NCBI RefSeq assembly: GCF_009862785.1
Contig: NZ_WWHU01000001.1
Span: 4,278,001 to 4,342,000, forward strand
Direction of reading: 5' to 3'
Origin: Gordonia sp. SID5947
GTDB taxonomy: Bacteria > Actinomycetota > Actinomycetes > Mycobacteriales > Mycobacteriaceae
DNA length: 64,000 nucleotides
Position 1 is the first letter of the stretch. The number at the start of each line of letters is the position of its first letter. The notes beneath the pieces were generated by a model. It was not told the DNA's origin and did no database searches. It saw only the letters and a program-made list of their open reading frames with translations. The position numbers and the translations under genes were made by a program. Shown here one piece after another: positions 45,469 through 54,779 of this stretch.

Positions 45469-46699
45469 CGTTGTACGACACCCGAAGTTCCTTGACGCCG
45501 TTGAGCCAACCCGACCGGATGCGCTGCGGTTCGGCGACCTTGGACATGTCCGGGACGAGGTCGGCGAGGGTGCCGAACATCAGGTTCATCTCGAGCCGCG
45601 CGAGGTTCGCGCCGATGCAGAAGTGGGCGCCGTTGCCGCCGAAGCTCAGGTGCGGGTTCGGATCTCGCGTGATGTCGAAGGTGAACGGGTCGTCGAAGAC
45701 GGTCTCGTCGTAGTTCGCCGAGCTGTAGAACAACCCGACGCGCTGGCCGGCCGCGATGGGGATGCCGGCCACCTCGGTGTCGATCGTCGCGGTGCGCTGA
45801 AAGCAGTGCACCGGCGTGGCCCAGCGGATGATCTCGTCGACGGCGGTCGCCGGACGTTCGGCGCGGTAGAGCGCCCACTGATCGGGATTGTCGAGAAAAG
45901 CGTTGACGCCGTGGGTGATCGCGTTACGTGTTGTCTCGTTACCGGCGATGACGAGAAGGATCACGAAGAATCCGAACTCGAGTTCGCTGAGAGCGTGCCC
46001 GTCGATGTCGGCCTCGACGAGGGTTGTCACCAGGTCGTCGCGAGGATTCTTCCGCCGGTCCTCGGCCATCGCGTAGGCGTAGGCGAGCATCTCGGTGTGG
46101 GCAGTGAGCGGATCGTACTTCGAGTCGGGGTCCTCCGGGTTGACCATCGAGTCGGCGAGATCGCACAGGCGATCGTGGTCGGCCGCCGGTACGCCGAGCA
46201 GGCCCAGGATCGCCTGCAGTGGCAGATGGATGGCGACGTCGTCGACGAAATTGCCGCTGCCCTTGTCGGCCGCGGCCGACACGATCTCCCGTGCGGCCGT
46301 CGACAGATGCTCCTCCAGTGAGGCCACGGCCCGCGGGGTGAACATGCGTGACACGATCTTCCGCATCCGGGTGTGCTCCGGTGGATCCATGTTGAGCAAG
46401 AAGCATCTCGACGCGTCGAGTTGCTCCCGTGTCGCGCTCTCGGGCACTCGCATCACCGCACCCTTGGCCCAGTTCGACCAGGTCGCGGTGTCCTTGGAGA
46501 TGGACCTGATGTCCGAGTGCCTGCTGATCACCCAGAAGCCGTCATCGTCGAAGTAGGTGGGTCCGATGTGCTGCTTGTTCCACCAGACCGGCGCGGTCGC
46601 GCGACGTTCGGCGAACTCGAGCAGTGGCAGACCACGTTCGAGCAGATCCGGGTCGGTGAAGTCGATGTCGGAGAAATTGCGGGTGTCCGATGCGGTCAT
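45455..46699 (-). CDS. Cytochrome P450, CYP125-like paralogue
   Basis: A 414-residue soluble P450. The I-helix oxygen-activation motif is VIAGNETTRNA (about residue 253), ExxR is ERPATAVDEIIRWATPV-associated, and the heme loop FGGNGAHFCIGANLAR is at about residues 356-371. It aligns by eye along its length with the CYP125 at 48813 (shared PVWWN, FTPRAV, NPDQW, ERPATAVDEI), so the two are paralogues. CYP125 oxidises C26/27 of cholesterol or cholestenone; this copy may prefer another sterol. ATG 46699 precedes MTASDTRNFSDIDF. Confidence 0.85.
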   Translation of the reverse strand: MTASDTRNFSDIDFTDPDLLERGLPLLEFAERRATAPVWWNKQHIGPTYFDDDGFWVISRHSDIRSISKDTATWSNWAKGAVMRVPESATREQLDASRCFLLNMDPPEHTRMRKIVSRMFTPRAVASLEEHLSTAAREIVSAAADKGSGNFVDDVAIHLPLQAILGLLGVPAADHDRLCDLADSMVNPEDPDSKYDPLTAHTEMLAYAYAMAEDRRKNPRDDLVTTLVEADIDGHALSELEFGFFVILLVIAGNETTRNAITHGVNAFLDNPDQWALYRAERPATAVDEIIRWATPVHCFQRTATIDTEVAGIPIAAGQRVGLFYSSANYDETVFDDPFTFDITRDPNPHLSFGGNGAHFCIGANLARLEMNLMFGTLADLVPDMSKVAEPQRIRSGWLNGVKELRVSYNAPVE

Positions 46700-46820
46700 G
46701 ACGTCCTCGCGGGTCGCGGCAGTGGCCCGAGTGTGGTCCACATCACTCGAAAATACACCGAAGAGGTCGGTCCATGGCCAGGACGCCGCACGTCCCGTTC
46801 AGTCGGTCAGCCGGAGCGGA

Positions 46821-47308
46821 TCAGCGTGGTTCGCAGATCACCACCGGGATCTTCCGGTCGGTCCAGGCCGCGTAGGTGTCGAAATCGGCGTAGAGATCGA
46901 CCAGCTGCGGCCACAGTTCGTCCCGCTCGGTGTCCGAGGCCGTGCGCGCACGCAGCTCGTGGATCTCCTTGCCCACCTGGATGGTCACGTCAGGATTCTC
47001 GACGAGGTTGAGATACCAGGCGGGATGCTTCGGCAACCCTCCCTGCGAGGCGACCACCACGAACGAGCTGTCCGTCTCGAGGAAGATCAGCGGTGCGGTG
47101 CGTGGTTCGCCACTCTTGCGGCCGGTGGTGGTGAGCAGACACACCGGGACCGGCTTGCGCATGGCTGCGCCGATCCGCCAGTTCTTGCCCAGCCGGCCGC
47201 CGGTCAGGCGATACAGCTTCGTGTTGAGACGTGAGCCGACCTTGATCAGCGACGCAACAGCCGGCGAACCCAGCTGCTTGGGCCGCGCGTTGGGATCCAT
47301 GACCGGCA

Positions 47309-47309
<1 letters not shown>
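46821..47309 (-). CDS. Ddn-like F420(deazaflavin)-dependent nitroreductase-family protein
   Basis: A 162-residue split-barrel protein of the deazaflavin-dependent Ddn family (Rv3547). RKSGEPRTAPLIFLETDSSFVVVASQGGLPKHPAWYLNLVENPDV is the family core (about residues 61-105). It would reduce quinones or enones with F420H2. ATG 47309 overlaps the fadA5 stop (ATGA); MPVMDPNARP follows. The fadA5-ddn pairing matches Rv3546-Rv3547, and F420 use fits the F420 enzyme at 54780. Confidence 0.85.
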
Positions 47310-48502
<1,193 letters not shown>

Positions 48503-48519
48503 CTACGACCTCATCAAAG

Positions 48520-48533
48520 TAGAACAAGTTCTC
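48520..48533. promoter_or_regulatory. KstR-like operator 3
   Basis: TAGAACAAGTTCTC fits TnnAACnnGTTnnA except for the last base. It lies 48 bp before the fadA5 start. The same 14-mer recurs at 48720. Confidence 0.72.
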
Positions 48534-48575
48534 ATTCGCGTCTACGGCCGGGGCGGTCGTCGGGCATCGTGTTTT

Positions 48576-48589
48576 CAGAACGCGTTCTG
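48576..48589. promoter_or_regulatory. KstR-like operator 4 (weak ends)
   Basis: CAGAACGCGTTCTG is a perfect palindrome with the AACnnGTT core but C and G in place of the outer T and A. Confidence 0.5.
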
Positions 48590-48719
48590 CCGGAGCGTGG
48601 TTGCGCGGTTGCCGGCTCATGTCGGGCCCGCTGTGCGTCGTGAACGGCCCGCATCGCCGATGTGGCAACGAATGTTGGTAGCATTTTCCCACTTCGTGGG
48701 CTCGCGCGGCCGGCAAAAC

Positions 48720-48733
48720 TAGAACAAGTTCTC
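48720..48733. promoter_or_regulatory. KstR-like operator 5
   Basis: Identical to the site at 48520 (TAGAACAAGTTCTC), in the same orientation, 200 bp away. This spacing would allow looping, which is only a suggestion. Confidence 0.7.
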
Positions 48734-48775
48734 GTTGGGGACTGTCTTTTGGGTCACAGTGTGGTCTAATGAGAT

Positions 48776-48789
48776 TGAAACAGGTTCTA
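48776..48789. promoter_or_regulatory. KstR-like operator 6, at the cyp125 promoter
   Basis: TGAAACAGGTTCTA matches TnnAACnnGTTnnA at every fixed base and ends 23 bp before the cyp125 GTG. Confidence 0.75.
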
Positions 48790-48812
48790 ATCTCACAGCG
48801 AGGTGGTGTGAC

Positions 48813-50102
48813 GTGACCCAAGCTCAGGGTGCGACGACCGGCGCCGATATCGGGGGCGCTGCGGCGAAATGTTCGTTCATGGAGGAGGAAGGCTGGGACT
48901 TCACCAGCCCGTTCCTGCTGGAAAACGGGATTCCGGTCCAGGAGTTCGCCGAACTCCGTAAGACCGCTCCCGTCTGGTGGAACGCCCAACTTCCGGGCAA
49001 GGGGGGTGGCTTCCACGACGGCGGCTACTGGGTGGTGTCCAAGCACGCCCACATCCGGGAGATCTCCAAGAACAACGACGACTGGTCGACTGCCACCAAC
49101 GGCGTCATCATGCGATTCGAGGACGACATGTCCCAGGATCAGCTCGACGTCACCAAGGCTCTGCTGATCAACCATGATCCGCCGGATCACACCCGCCTGC
49201 GCAAGCTGGTCTCGAAGGCCTTCACCCCGCGTGCGGTCCAGGCGCTCGAGGACAAGCTCGACAATGCTGCGCGCACGATCGTCGGCAAGGCCGCCGAGAA
49301 GGGCACCGGCGATTTCGTGGCCGACGTCGCCGTCGACCTGCCCCTGCTGGCCATCGCCGACCTGCTCGGAGTCCCCGAGGTCGACCGCGAGAAGCTGTTC
49401 GACTGGTCGAACGCGATGATGAACTACGACGATCCCGAGTTCACCGAGGATCCGGCGATGGCCTCTGCGGAGATCCTCGGATACGGCTACAACATGGCCG
49501 AGGAGCGTCGGAAGAACCCGGTCGAGGACATCGTCTCGACGTTGGTCAACGCCGACATCGACGGACAGAGTCTCGACGAGACCGAGTTCGGGTTCTTCTT
49601 CATCCTGCTGACCGTGGCGGGCAACGAGACCACCCGTAACGCGATCAGCCACGGGATGAATGCCTTCCTGGAGAACCCCGATCAGTGGGAGCTCTTCAAG
49701 AAGGAGCGCCCGGCCACCGCTGTCGACGAGATCGTGCGGTGGGCGACTCCGGTGAACGCCTTCCAGCGCACCGCCAAGCGCGACACCCAGATCGGTGGCG
49801 TCGACATCAAGGAAGGCCAGCGCGTCGGCATGTTCTACGGCTCGGCCAACTACGACGAGGACGTCTTCGACGATCCGTTCACGTTCAACATCCTGCGTGA
49901 TCCCAACCCGCACGTCGGTTTCGGTGGTAACGGTGCGCACTTCTGTGTCGGTGCAAACCTGGCACGGATGGAGATCAACCTGATGTTCAACGCGCTCGCC
50001 GATCTCGTCCCGGACATCAGTCGGCTCCAGTCGCCGCGACGTCTCCGTCACGGCTGGATCAACGGGGTCAAGGAACTCCAGGTCGACTACGGCACGAAAT
50101 GA
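48813..50102 (+). CDS. cyp125: Steroid C27-monooxygenase CYP125
   Basis: A 429-residue P450 that oxidises the terminal side-chain carbon of cholesterol or cholestenone to the acid, starting side-chain breakdown. The CYP125 hallmark PVWWNAQLPGKGGGFHDGGYW is at about residues 52-72. The I-helix is TVAGNETTRNAI (about 268) and the heme loop is FGGNGAHFCVGANLAR. GTG 48813 follows GAGGTGG; the longer in-frame reading to 48735 lies over the KstR sites. Its stop overlaps the next gene (ATGA). Confidence 0.92.
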   Translation: MTQAQGATTGADIGGAAAKCSFMEEEGWDFTSPFLLENGIPVQEFAELRKTAPVWWNAQLPGKGGGFHDGGYWVVSKHAHIREISKNNDDWSTATNGVIMRFEDDMSQDQLDVTKALLINHDPPDHTRLRKLVSKAFTPRAVQALEDKLDNAARTIVGKAAEKGTGDFVADVAVDLPLLAIADLLGVPEVDREKLFDWSNAMMNYDDPEFTEDPAMASAEILGYGYNMAEERRKNPVEDIVSTLVNADIDGQSLDETEFGFFFILLTVAGNETTRNAISHGMNAFLENPDQWELFKKERPATAVDEIVRWATPVNAFQRTAKRDTQIGGVDIKEGQRVGMFYGSANYDEDVFDDPFTFNILRDPNPHVGFGGNGAHFCVGANLARMEINLMFNALADLVPDISRLQSPRRLRHGWINGVKELQVDYGTK

Positions 50103-50560
50103 CCGCGCAGGACACCGGACTGAACGACTCGCCCGCCTACCTGAACATCGACCGCGAGAATCATCCCGCGGTGGTGGCCGGGCGGCGATCACGTGAGCTC
50201 GTCGAGGCCCGCGACAAGCAGGCGTGGTTGGACAACTTTGCCGCTGAGGGGTCGGTAGAGGATCCGGTCGGGCCGTCGATGTTCGATCCCGAGGGCAAGG
50301 GATTTCACGGACACGCCGAGATCTCGGAGTTCTGGGACAAGTCGATCGCGACCACCGAGAGCATCGAGTTCGTCTTCGACAGCGAGATCATCTGTGGCAA
50401 CGAGGTCGCCTACGTCGGGAAGATCGTCACGCACATCGCCGGACACATCTCCGAGGCGCACGGGGTGTTCACCTATCGTGCTGACGCCGACGGGAAACTG
50501 AGTGCGCTGCGGGCTTTCTGGGAGGTCGAGAAGACCATCAAGTCCGTCCGGCCTGCCTGA
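50099..50560 (+). CDS. Ketosteroid-isomerase-like NTF2-fold protein
   Basis: A 153-residue protein of the NTF2-like/ketosteroid isomerase group. The SVEDPVGP stretch (about residues 51-58) matches the catalytic-base region of ketosteroid isomerases, and LRAFWEVE near the end matches their last strand. It is translationally coupled to cyp125 (ATGA), so it probably works on 3-oxo-5-ene steroids or their acyl derivatives. Isomerase activity is inferred from fold and context. Confidence 0.8.
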   Translation: MTAQDTGLNDSPAYLNIDRENHPAVVAGRRSRELVEARDKQAWLDNFAAEGSVEDPVGPSMFDPEGKGFHGHAEISEFWDKSIATTESIEFVFDSEIICGNEVAYVGKIVTHIAGHISEAHGVFTYRADADGKLSALRAFWEVEKTIKSVRPA

Positions 50561-50576
50561 GGCGGACACCACTTTT

Positions 50577-50638
50577 CCACCCCATCTCTTGTTTTCCATC
50601 TCGTCGCGGACGAAGGTGGATGACGAGAGGTGGGGTGG
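50577..50638. terminator. Possible hairpin after the ketosteroid-isomerase-like gene
   Basis: Arms CCACCCCATCTC (50577-50588) and GAGGTGGGGTGG (50627-50638) pair with one mismatch around a second CATC/GATG stem; TTTTG follows. It lies 17 bp after the stop. Confidence 0.4.
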
Positions 50639-50685
50639 TTTTGTTGCTGCAGCGCCCCACGCCTGTCGGCGGAAAGGGTGAGCAA

Positions 50686-51234
50686 ATGCGTGCGGTCGAG
50701 CGGATCCGCGGCTACATCAATGCCTTTGGATCGTCGAAACGACATCGGGGCGATCTGACAGGCTGGCTCGGCCGCCGGCCGCAACTGCTCGCGGCGACCG
50801 GCGTGTACGAGTCGGCGCTGCTGTTCAGCAATCGTCTCGATCCGAAGCTGAAGGAGCTCGCCGAGCTGAAGGCTGCCGGCCTGGTGAGTTGCGAGTTCTG
50901 TCTCGACATCGGGTCCGCTCTGGCGCGCGGTGCCGGGGTCACCGAACGGCAGATGCGCGATCTACCGAACTTCCGGGACAGCGACGCCTACTCGGCTCTG
51001 GAGAAGACAGTCCTGGCGTTTGCCGAGGCGATGACCGTGACACCTGCCGTCGGTGACGACCTGGCGGATCTGCGCAATCAGCTCGCCCGGGAGCTGTCCA
51101 AGGGGCAGATCGCCGAATTGGCCGCGACCGTCGCGTGGGAGAACCAGCGTGCGCGGCTCAATCAATCGCTCGGTGTGCGGCCGACAGGTATGTCCGACGG
51201 CGCTGCGTGCGCTGTACCGGAGACCCGGCGCTGA
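50686..51234 (+). CDS. Carboxymuconolactone decarboxylase / AhpD-like protein
   Basis: A 182-residue helical protein of the CMD/AhpD group. The redox motif CEFC lies in LVSCEFCLDIGSALARGAG (about residues 67-85). An AhpD-like CxxC protein reduces peroxide or acts as a thiol partner; the physiological role here is unknown. ATG 50686 follows GGAAAGGGTG; a longer in-frame reading to 50620 has no support. Confidence 0.8.
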   Translation: MRAVERIRGYINAFGSSKRHRGDLTGWLGRRPQLLAATGVYESALLFSNRLDPKLKELAELKAAGLVSCEFCLDIGSALARGAGVTERQMRDLPNFRDSDAYSALEKTVLAFAEAMTVTPAVGDDLADLRNQLARELSKGQIAELAATVAWENQRARLNQSLGVRPTGMSDGAACAVPETRR

Positions 51235-51246
51235 CCCTCTTTCCCC

Positions 51247-51373
51247 GCCGACAGCAACACGGATCCCGCCGACAGCAACACGAATTTCGCCGACAGCAAC
51301 CGCTCGGATGAGTGAGAGGTTGCTGTCGGCGAAAGGACGGTTGCTGTCAGCGGGATCCGTGTTGCTGTCAGCG
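51247..51373. repeat. Triple-nested palindrome of the GCCGACAGCAAC family
   Basis: Three direct copies of GCCGACAGCAAC (near 51247, 51268 and 51289) are followed by three inverse copies, the last two with TCAGC. The spacer segments also pair (CACGGATCCC with GGGATCCGTG). It lies between convergent genes and shares its 12-mer with the palindrome at 2790. Confidence 0.65.
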
Positions 51374-51383
51374 CGTGTGCGGG

Positions 51384-52562
51384 TCAGTGGGCGGGCTTGT
51401 CCGCCCCCACCAGCCACATCGAGAAGTACTGCGAGCCACCGCCGTACGCGTGCCCGAGGGCCTTGCGGGCGTCGGGGACCTGATGGTCGCCCGCCTTGTT
51501 CATCACCTGGATGGCGGCCTCGGCGAAGCGGATCATGCCCGAAGCGCCGATCGGGTTCGACGACAGCACGCCACCGGAGGCGTTGACCGGCAGCTGTCCG
51601 CCGATCTCGGTCTCGCCGGCCTCGGTGAGCTTCCAGCCCTCGCCTTCACCGACAAACCCGAGATTCTCCAGCCACATCGGTTCGAACCAGGAGAACGGAA
51701 CGTAGATCTCGGCCGCGTCGATCTCCTGGAGGGGATTGCTGATGCCGCCCGATTTCCACAGGGCAGCAGCCGCATCGCGGCCGGCCTGCGGGCTCACGAC
51801 GTTGCGGTGGGCATACGAGAGCGGTTCGGTACGCATCGCGGTGGCGTGAATCCAGGCCACCGGATCACCCGCGGACACGGCGTCGTCGGCTGCCTGTTCG
51901 TCACCGATCACCACCGCGCACGCACCGTCCGACGACGGGCAGGTCTCGTCGTAACGGATCGGGTCCCACAGCATCTGGGACTCCATCACCTTCTCCTTGG
52001 TGATGTCGGCCTGCTGGAGGTGGGCCAGTGGGTTCTTGGAGCCGTTGCGCCGGTCCTTGGCCGCGACGATCGCGCCGATGTGCGACGGTGCGCCCGACTG
52101 GCGGATGTAGGACCGGACGTGCGGTGCGAAGAATCCGCCCGCACCCGCACCCACCGGCTTGGTGAACGGAACCGGGATCGACAACGCCCACATGGCATTC
52201 GACTCCGACTGCTTCTCCCACGCGATGGCCAGCACTCGACGATGAACACCGGCGAACACCAGGGATGCGGCAACGTTCGCGGTGGAGCCGCCCACCGAAC
52301 CGGCGGTGTGGACACGGATCATCCGCTTGCCGACCGCGCCGATGGCCTCGGCCATCGCGAGCTCGGGCATCATCGAACCCTCGAAGAGGTCGGGGGCCTT
52401 TCCGATGACGATCGCATCGATGTCGTCGATGGAGACCTTCGCGTCCGCGAGGGCGGCGTCGATGGCCTCGCGGCACATGCCCGCCATCGTCACGTCGTGT
52501 CGCTTGGCGACGTACTTGGTCTGGCCGGTGCCGAGGACCGCCGCGCGATTGTTGTGTGCCAT
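51384..52562 (-). CDS. ltp3: Thiolase-like lipid-transfer protein Ltp3
   Basis: A 392-residue thiolase-fold protein of the SCP-x/Ltp group, likely a subunit of a steroid side-chain retro-aldolase like Ltp2, or an associated enzyme. The thiolase Cys is missing: the usual CSSG region reads HTAGSVGGS (about residues 84-92), and the GHPxGASG region reads SNPIGASG. A retro-aldol rather than thiolytic mechanism is therefore suggested. ATG 52562 overlaps the ltp4 stop. Neighbours match Rv3523-Rv3522. Confidence 0.82.
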   Translation of the reverse strand: MAHNNRAAVLGTGQTKYVAKRHDVTMAGMCREAIDAALADAKVSIDDIDAIVIGKAPDLFEGSMMPELAMAEAIGAVGKRMIRVHTAGSVGGSTANVAASLVFAGVHRRVLAIAWEKQSESNAMWALSIPVPFTKPVGAGAGGFFAPHVRSYIRQSGAPSHIGAIVAAKDRRNGSKNPLAHLQQADITKEKVMESQMLWDPIRYDETCPSSDGACAVVIGDEQAADDAVSAGDPVAWIHATAMRTEPLSYAHRNVVSPQAGRDAAAALWKSGGISNPLQEIDAAEIYVPFSWFEPMWLENLGFVGEGEGWKLTEAGETEIGGQLPVNASGGVLSSNPIGASGMIRFAEAAIQVMNKAGDHQVPDARKALGHAYGGGSQYFSMWLVGADKPAH

Positions 52563-53611
52563 CAGTTCTCGTCTCCCGCATTCTCGTCAGCGCTCAGGGT
52601 GACCACCATGTTCTGTTGCAACAGCGGGCCGCTCGTCGCATGTGCCAGCGCGGTCTCGGCCTGGCCGGTCAGGATCTCGTGTGCGGCGTAGCCCACCCGC
52701 TGCAGACCCGCCGAGAACAGCGAGTTCCCGGTGAGTGCGCCACCGGACGGGTTGATCCGCACCGAATCGGGCAGGCCGATCGCGTTGCGCACGATCAACT
52801 CCTGGTGCGTGAACGGTGCGTGGATCTCGGCCACGTCGACCGCCCGCGTGCGATGGCGGAAGGCGGTGTCGGCGGCGAGCGAGGTCGACGGCGACGTGGT
52901 CAGGTCACGCGCCCCGAAGTTCGGGGTGTCGATGCGGTGGTCCCAGCCGGTGATGAACGCCGGGTTGGCGACGAGCTCACGGGCTCGTCGTTCGCTGGCG
53001 ATGATCACCGCGGCGGCCGCATCGGTGTACGGGGCGATGTCGTGTGCGCGAAGCGGATCGGCGACGAGGTCGGCCGCGAGCAGGTCGTCGACCGAGGCTC
53101 CGGTGGTACGGGCGGCGACCGCGGCCATGTCGGCTTCGGTCCAGGCTCCCGAATCGATGCCGGCACGTGCCTGCAGGGCGCCGAGGGAGCGGGCATCGGG
53201 CCACAGCGGTCCGACGGTGTAGGGATCGGTCTGCAGGGCGAGGGTCTGATCCATGTTGCCCGCGGTGGACTTGCCGAATCCGTACGCGAGCGCGAGGTCG
53301 ACCTCGCCGGTGGCGATCTTCACCCAGGCCTCGTACAGCGCCCACGCGGCGTCCATCTCGACGTGTGACTCGTTGATCGGCGGCATGGCGCCGATCGAGT
53401 CGATGGCCGAGATGAACGAGAATGCGCGTCCGGCAAGGTAATCCGACGATCCGCTGCACCAGAACTCGATATCGGTGCGGGAGATGCCGATGTCGGCGTA
53501 CAGCTTCTGGAAACAAGGGATCAGCATTTCGACACCGTTGGTGGTGCCGTGGGTCCCGACGATGTTCGGGCTGTGCGCGAACCCGATGATCGCAATCCGG
53601 GGGAGTGTCAC
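52562..53611 (-). CDS. ltp4: Thiolase-like lipid-transfer protein Ltp4
   Basis: A 349-residue thiolase-fold protein, partner of Ltp3. It lacks the nucleophilic Cys (the region reads NESHVEMDAAWALYEAW) and shows NPSGGALTGNSLFSAG where thiolases have GHPxGASG. This matches Ltp-type aldolases, which work with a DUF35 partner; two such partners follow in the operon. GTG 53611 starts the gene as VTLPRIAIIGFAHS. Confidence 0.82.
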   Translation of the reverse strand: MTLPRIAIIGFAHSPNIVGTHGTTNGVEMLIPCFQKLYADIGISRTDIEFWCSGSSDYLAGRAFSFISAIDSIGAMPPINESHVEMDAAWALYEAWVKIATGEVDLALAYGFGKSTAGNMDQTLALQTDPYTVGPLWPDARSLGALQARAGIDSGAWTEADMAAVAARTTGASVDDLLAADLVADPLRAHDIAPYTDAAAAVIIASERRARELVANPAFITGWDHRIDTPNFGARDLTTSPSTSLAADTAFRHRTRAVDVAEIHAPFTHQELIVRNAIGLPDSVRINPSGGALTGNSLFSAGLQRVGYAAHEILTGQAETALAHATSGPLLQQNMVVTLSADENAGDEN

Positions 53612-53653
53612 AGGTGCTCCTAGTTCTTCAGCGAAGAAGTGTCAGATGATCGA

Positions 53654-54130
53654 TCAGAGGTGATCGCGGTAGGTCTCGTATTCGGCGTCGGGCTCTCCGG
53701 TGGGGGCGAAGTGGCTGATGTTGCCGATCGAGTGCTCCCACTCGTCCTCGGGAAGCCAGACGGCCTTGACGCGCATGCCCATCCGCACATCCTCTGCGGC
53801 ACAGTCCAGGATGAGGTGCAGGAACGGGATGTCCGAACCGTCGAGCAAGACGTAGGCGGCCACGTAGGGCGGCTTGATCCGCTGACCCTGGAAGGGCACA
53901 TTGACGATGCAGAACGTCGTGACGATCCCGGTCTGACCCAGCTCCACCCGCTCGGCAGCCTCGGCGCCGTCGGCGGGGCTGACCTTGCGTGGCGGGAAGT
54001 AGACGCGCCCGGCGTCGACACCGGAACCGATCCGCGAGCCGTAGAGCTTGCCTGCCTTGAGCCCTTCGAGGTACCAGGACTCCTCTTCGGTTGCGGAGTG
54101 GGCGATCTCGGTGGTGATCGGCGTGGTCAT
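53654..54130 (-). CDS. DUF35 OB-fold protein, first Ltp partner
   Basis: A 158-residue OB-fold (DUF35-type) protein. The OB-fold core is GIVTTFCIVNVPFQGQRIKPPYVAAYVLLDGSD, followed by MGMRVKAVWLP and an acidic C-terminus. The usual four zinc cysteines are not seen. DUF35 proteins form complexes with Ltp or thiolase subunits (as ChsH2 does with Ltp2) and complete their active sites. ATG 54130 overlaps the upstream gene's stop. Confidence 0.8.
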   Translation of the reverse strand: MTTPITTEIAHSATEEESWYLEGLKAGKLYGSRIGSGVDAGRVYFPPRKVSPADGAEAAERVELGQTGIVTTFCIVNVPFQGQRIKPPYVAAYVLLDGSDIPFLHLILDCAAEDVRMGMRVKAVWLPEDEWEHSIGNISHFAPTGEPDAEYETYRDHL

Positions 54131-54687
54131 GACGACGAGGTCGCCCTCGGGTTCTCGGCCTCGTTTGCCGGGGCGGCGTCGCCGGCCTCGCCGGGAGCGA
54201 AGTAGGCGATGTCGTCGATCCGGCCCACCCGTGCGGGGCGCCAGACGGCGTGCACGCGAAGACCGGTCGAGATGTCGTCGGCGGAGTCGACGGCGACCAC
54301 GTGCAGCAGGGACGTGTCGGCACCGTCCAGCTTGATGAGCGCCCATGCGAACGGCTTGTCGAGGGGCTGCGGGTCGAGCGGCTCCTGCTGCCACGACCAC
54401 GAGACGACGGTGCCGGTCGACGCGACGTCGACCAACTCGCTCGTGGGGGCGCCACCGGCGGGATCGAACTCGACGGGCGGGACCGAGACGGTACCGCCGC
54501 TGCTCTTCGAGCCGACGATGCGGCCGTCGCGCAGCGCGAGTGCGAACTGACTCAAGACCGGACCCAGCGAACGCGTGTACTCGAACGAGTTCTTCAAGGG
54601 GGCGGTGAGGATCGGGGACTCCGGCTCGGGTACCGCCGCGACGGGGCTGGCCGGGGCCGGACGGGGTGCTGTTGTGCTGGTGCTCAC
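54127..54687 (-). CDS. DUF35 OB-fold protein, second Ltp partner
   Basis: A 186-residue DUF35-type protein with an Ala/Pro-rich N-terminus (~30 residues), then the OB-fold (TGTVVSWSWQQEPLDPQPLDKPFAWALIKLDGADT, ISTGLRVHAVWRP). No zinc cysteines are visible. It probably pairs with Ltp3 or Ltp4 as the other DUF35 subunit. GTG 54687 lies eight bases before a KstR-like site, which suggests a leaderless or very short leader for the operon. Confidence 0.78.
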   Translation of the reverse strand: MSTSTTAPRPAPASPVAAVPEPESPILTAPLKNSFEYTRSLGPVLSQFALALRDGRIVGSKSSGGTVSVPPVEFDPAGGAPTSELVDVASTGTVVSWSWQQEPLDPQPLDKPFAWALIKLDGADTSLLHVVAVDSADDISTGLRVHAVWRPARVGRIDDIAYFAPGEAGDAAPANEAENPRATSSS

Positions 54688-54695
54688 GCATCGAG

Positions 54696-54709
54696 TAGAA
54701 CACGTTCTA
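54696..54709. promoter_or_regulatory. KstR-like operator 7, ltp operon / F420 oxidoreductase
   Basis: TAGAACACGTTCTA is a perfect palindrome and matches TnnAACnnGTTnnA at every fixed base. It controls both the ltp operon (minus) and the oxidoreductase gene (plus). Confidence 0.8.
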
Positions 54710-54779
54710 GTATTGAGGCACAAGATGCATGTCACGGACTCGGACCCGCCGCGGCCGGGGCGACGTTGGAGGACGCCAG

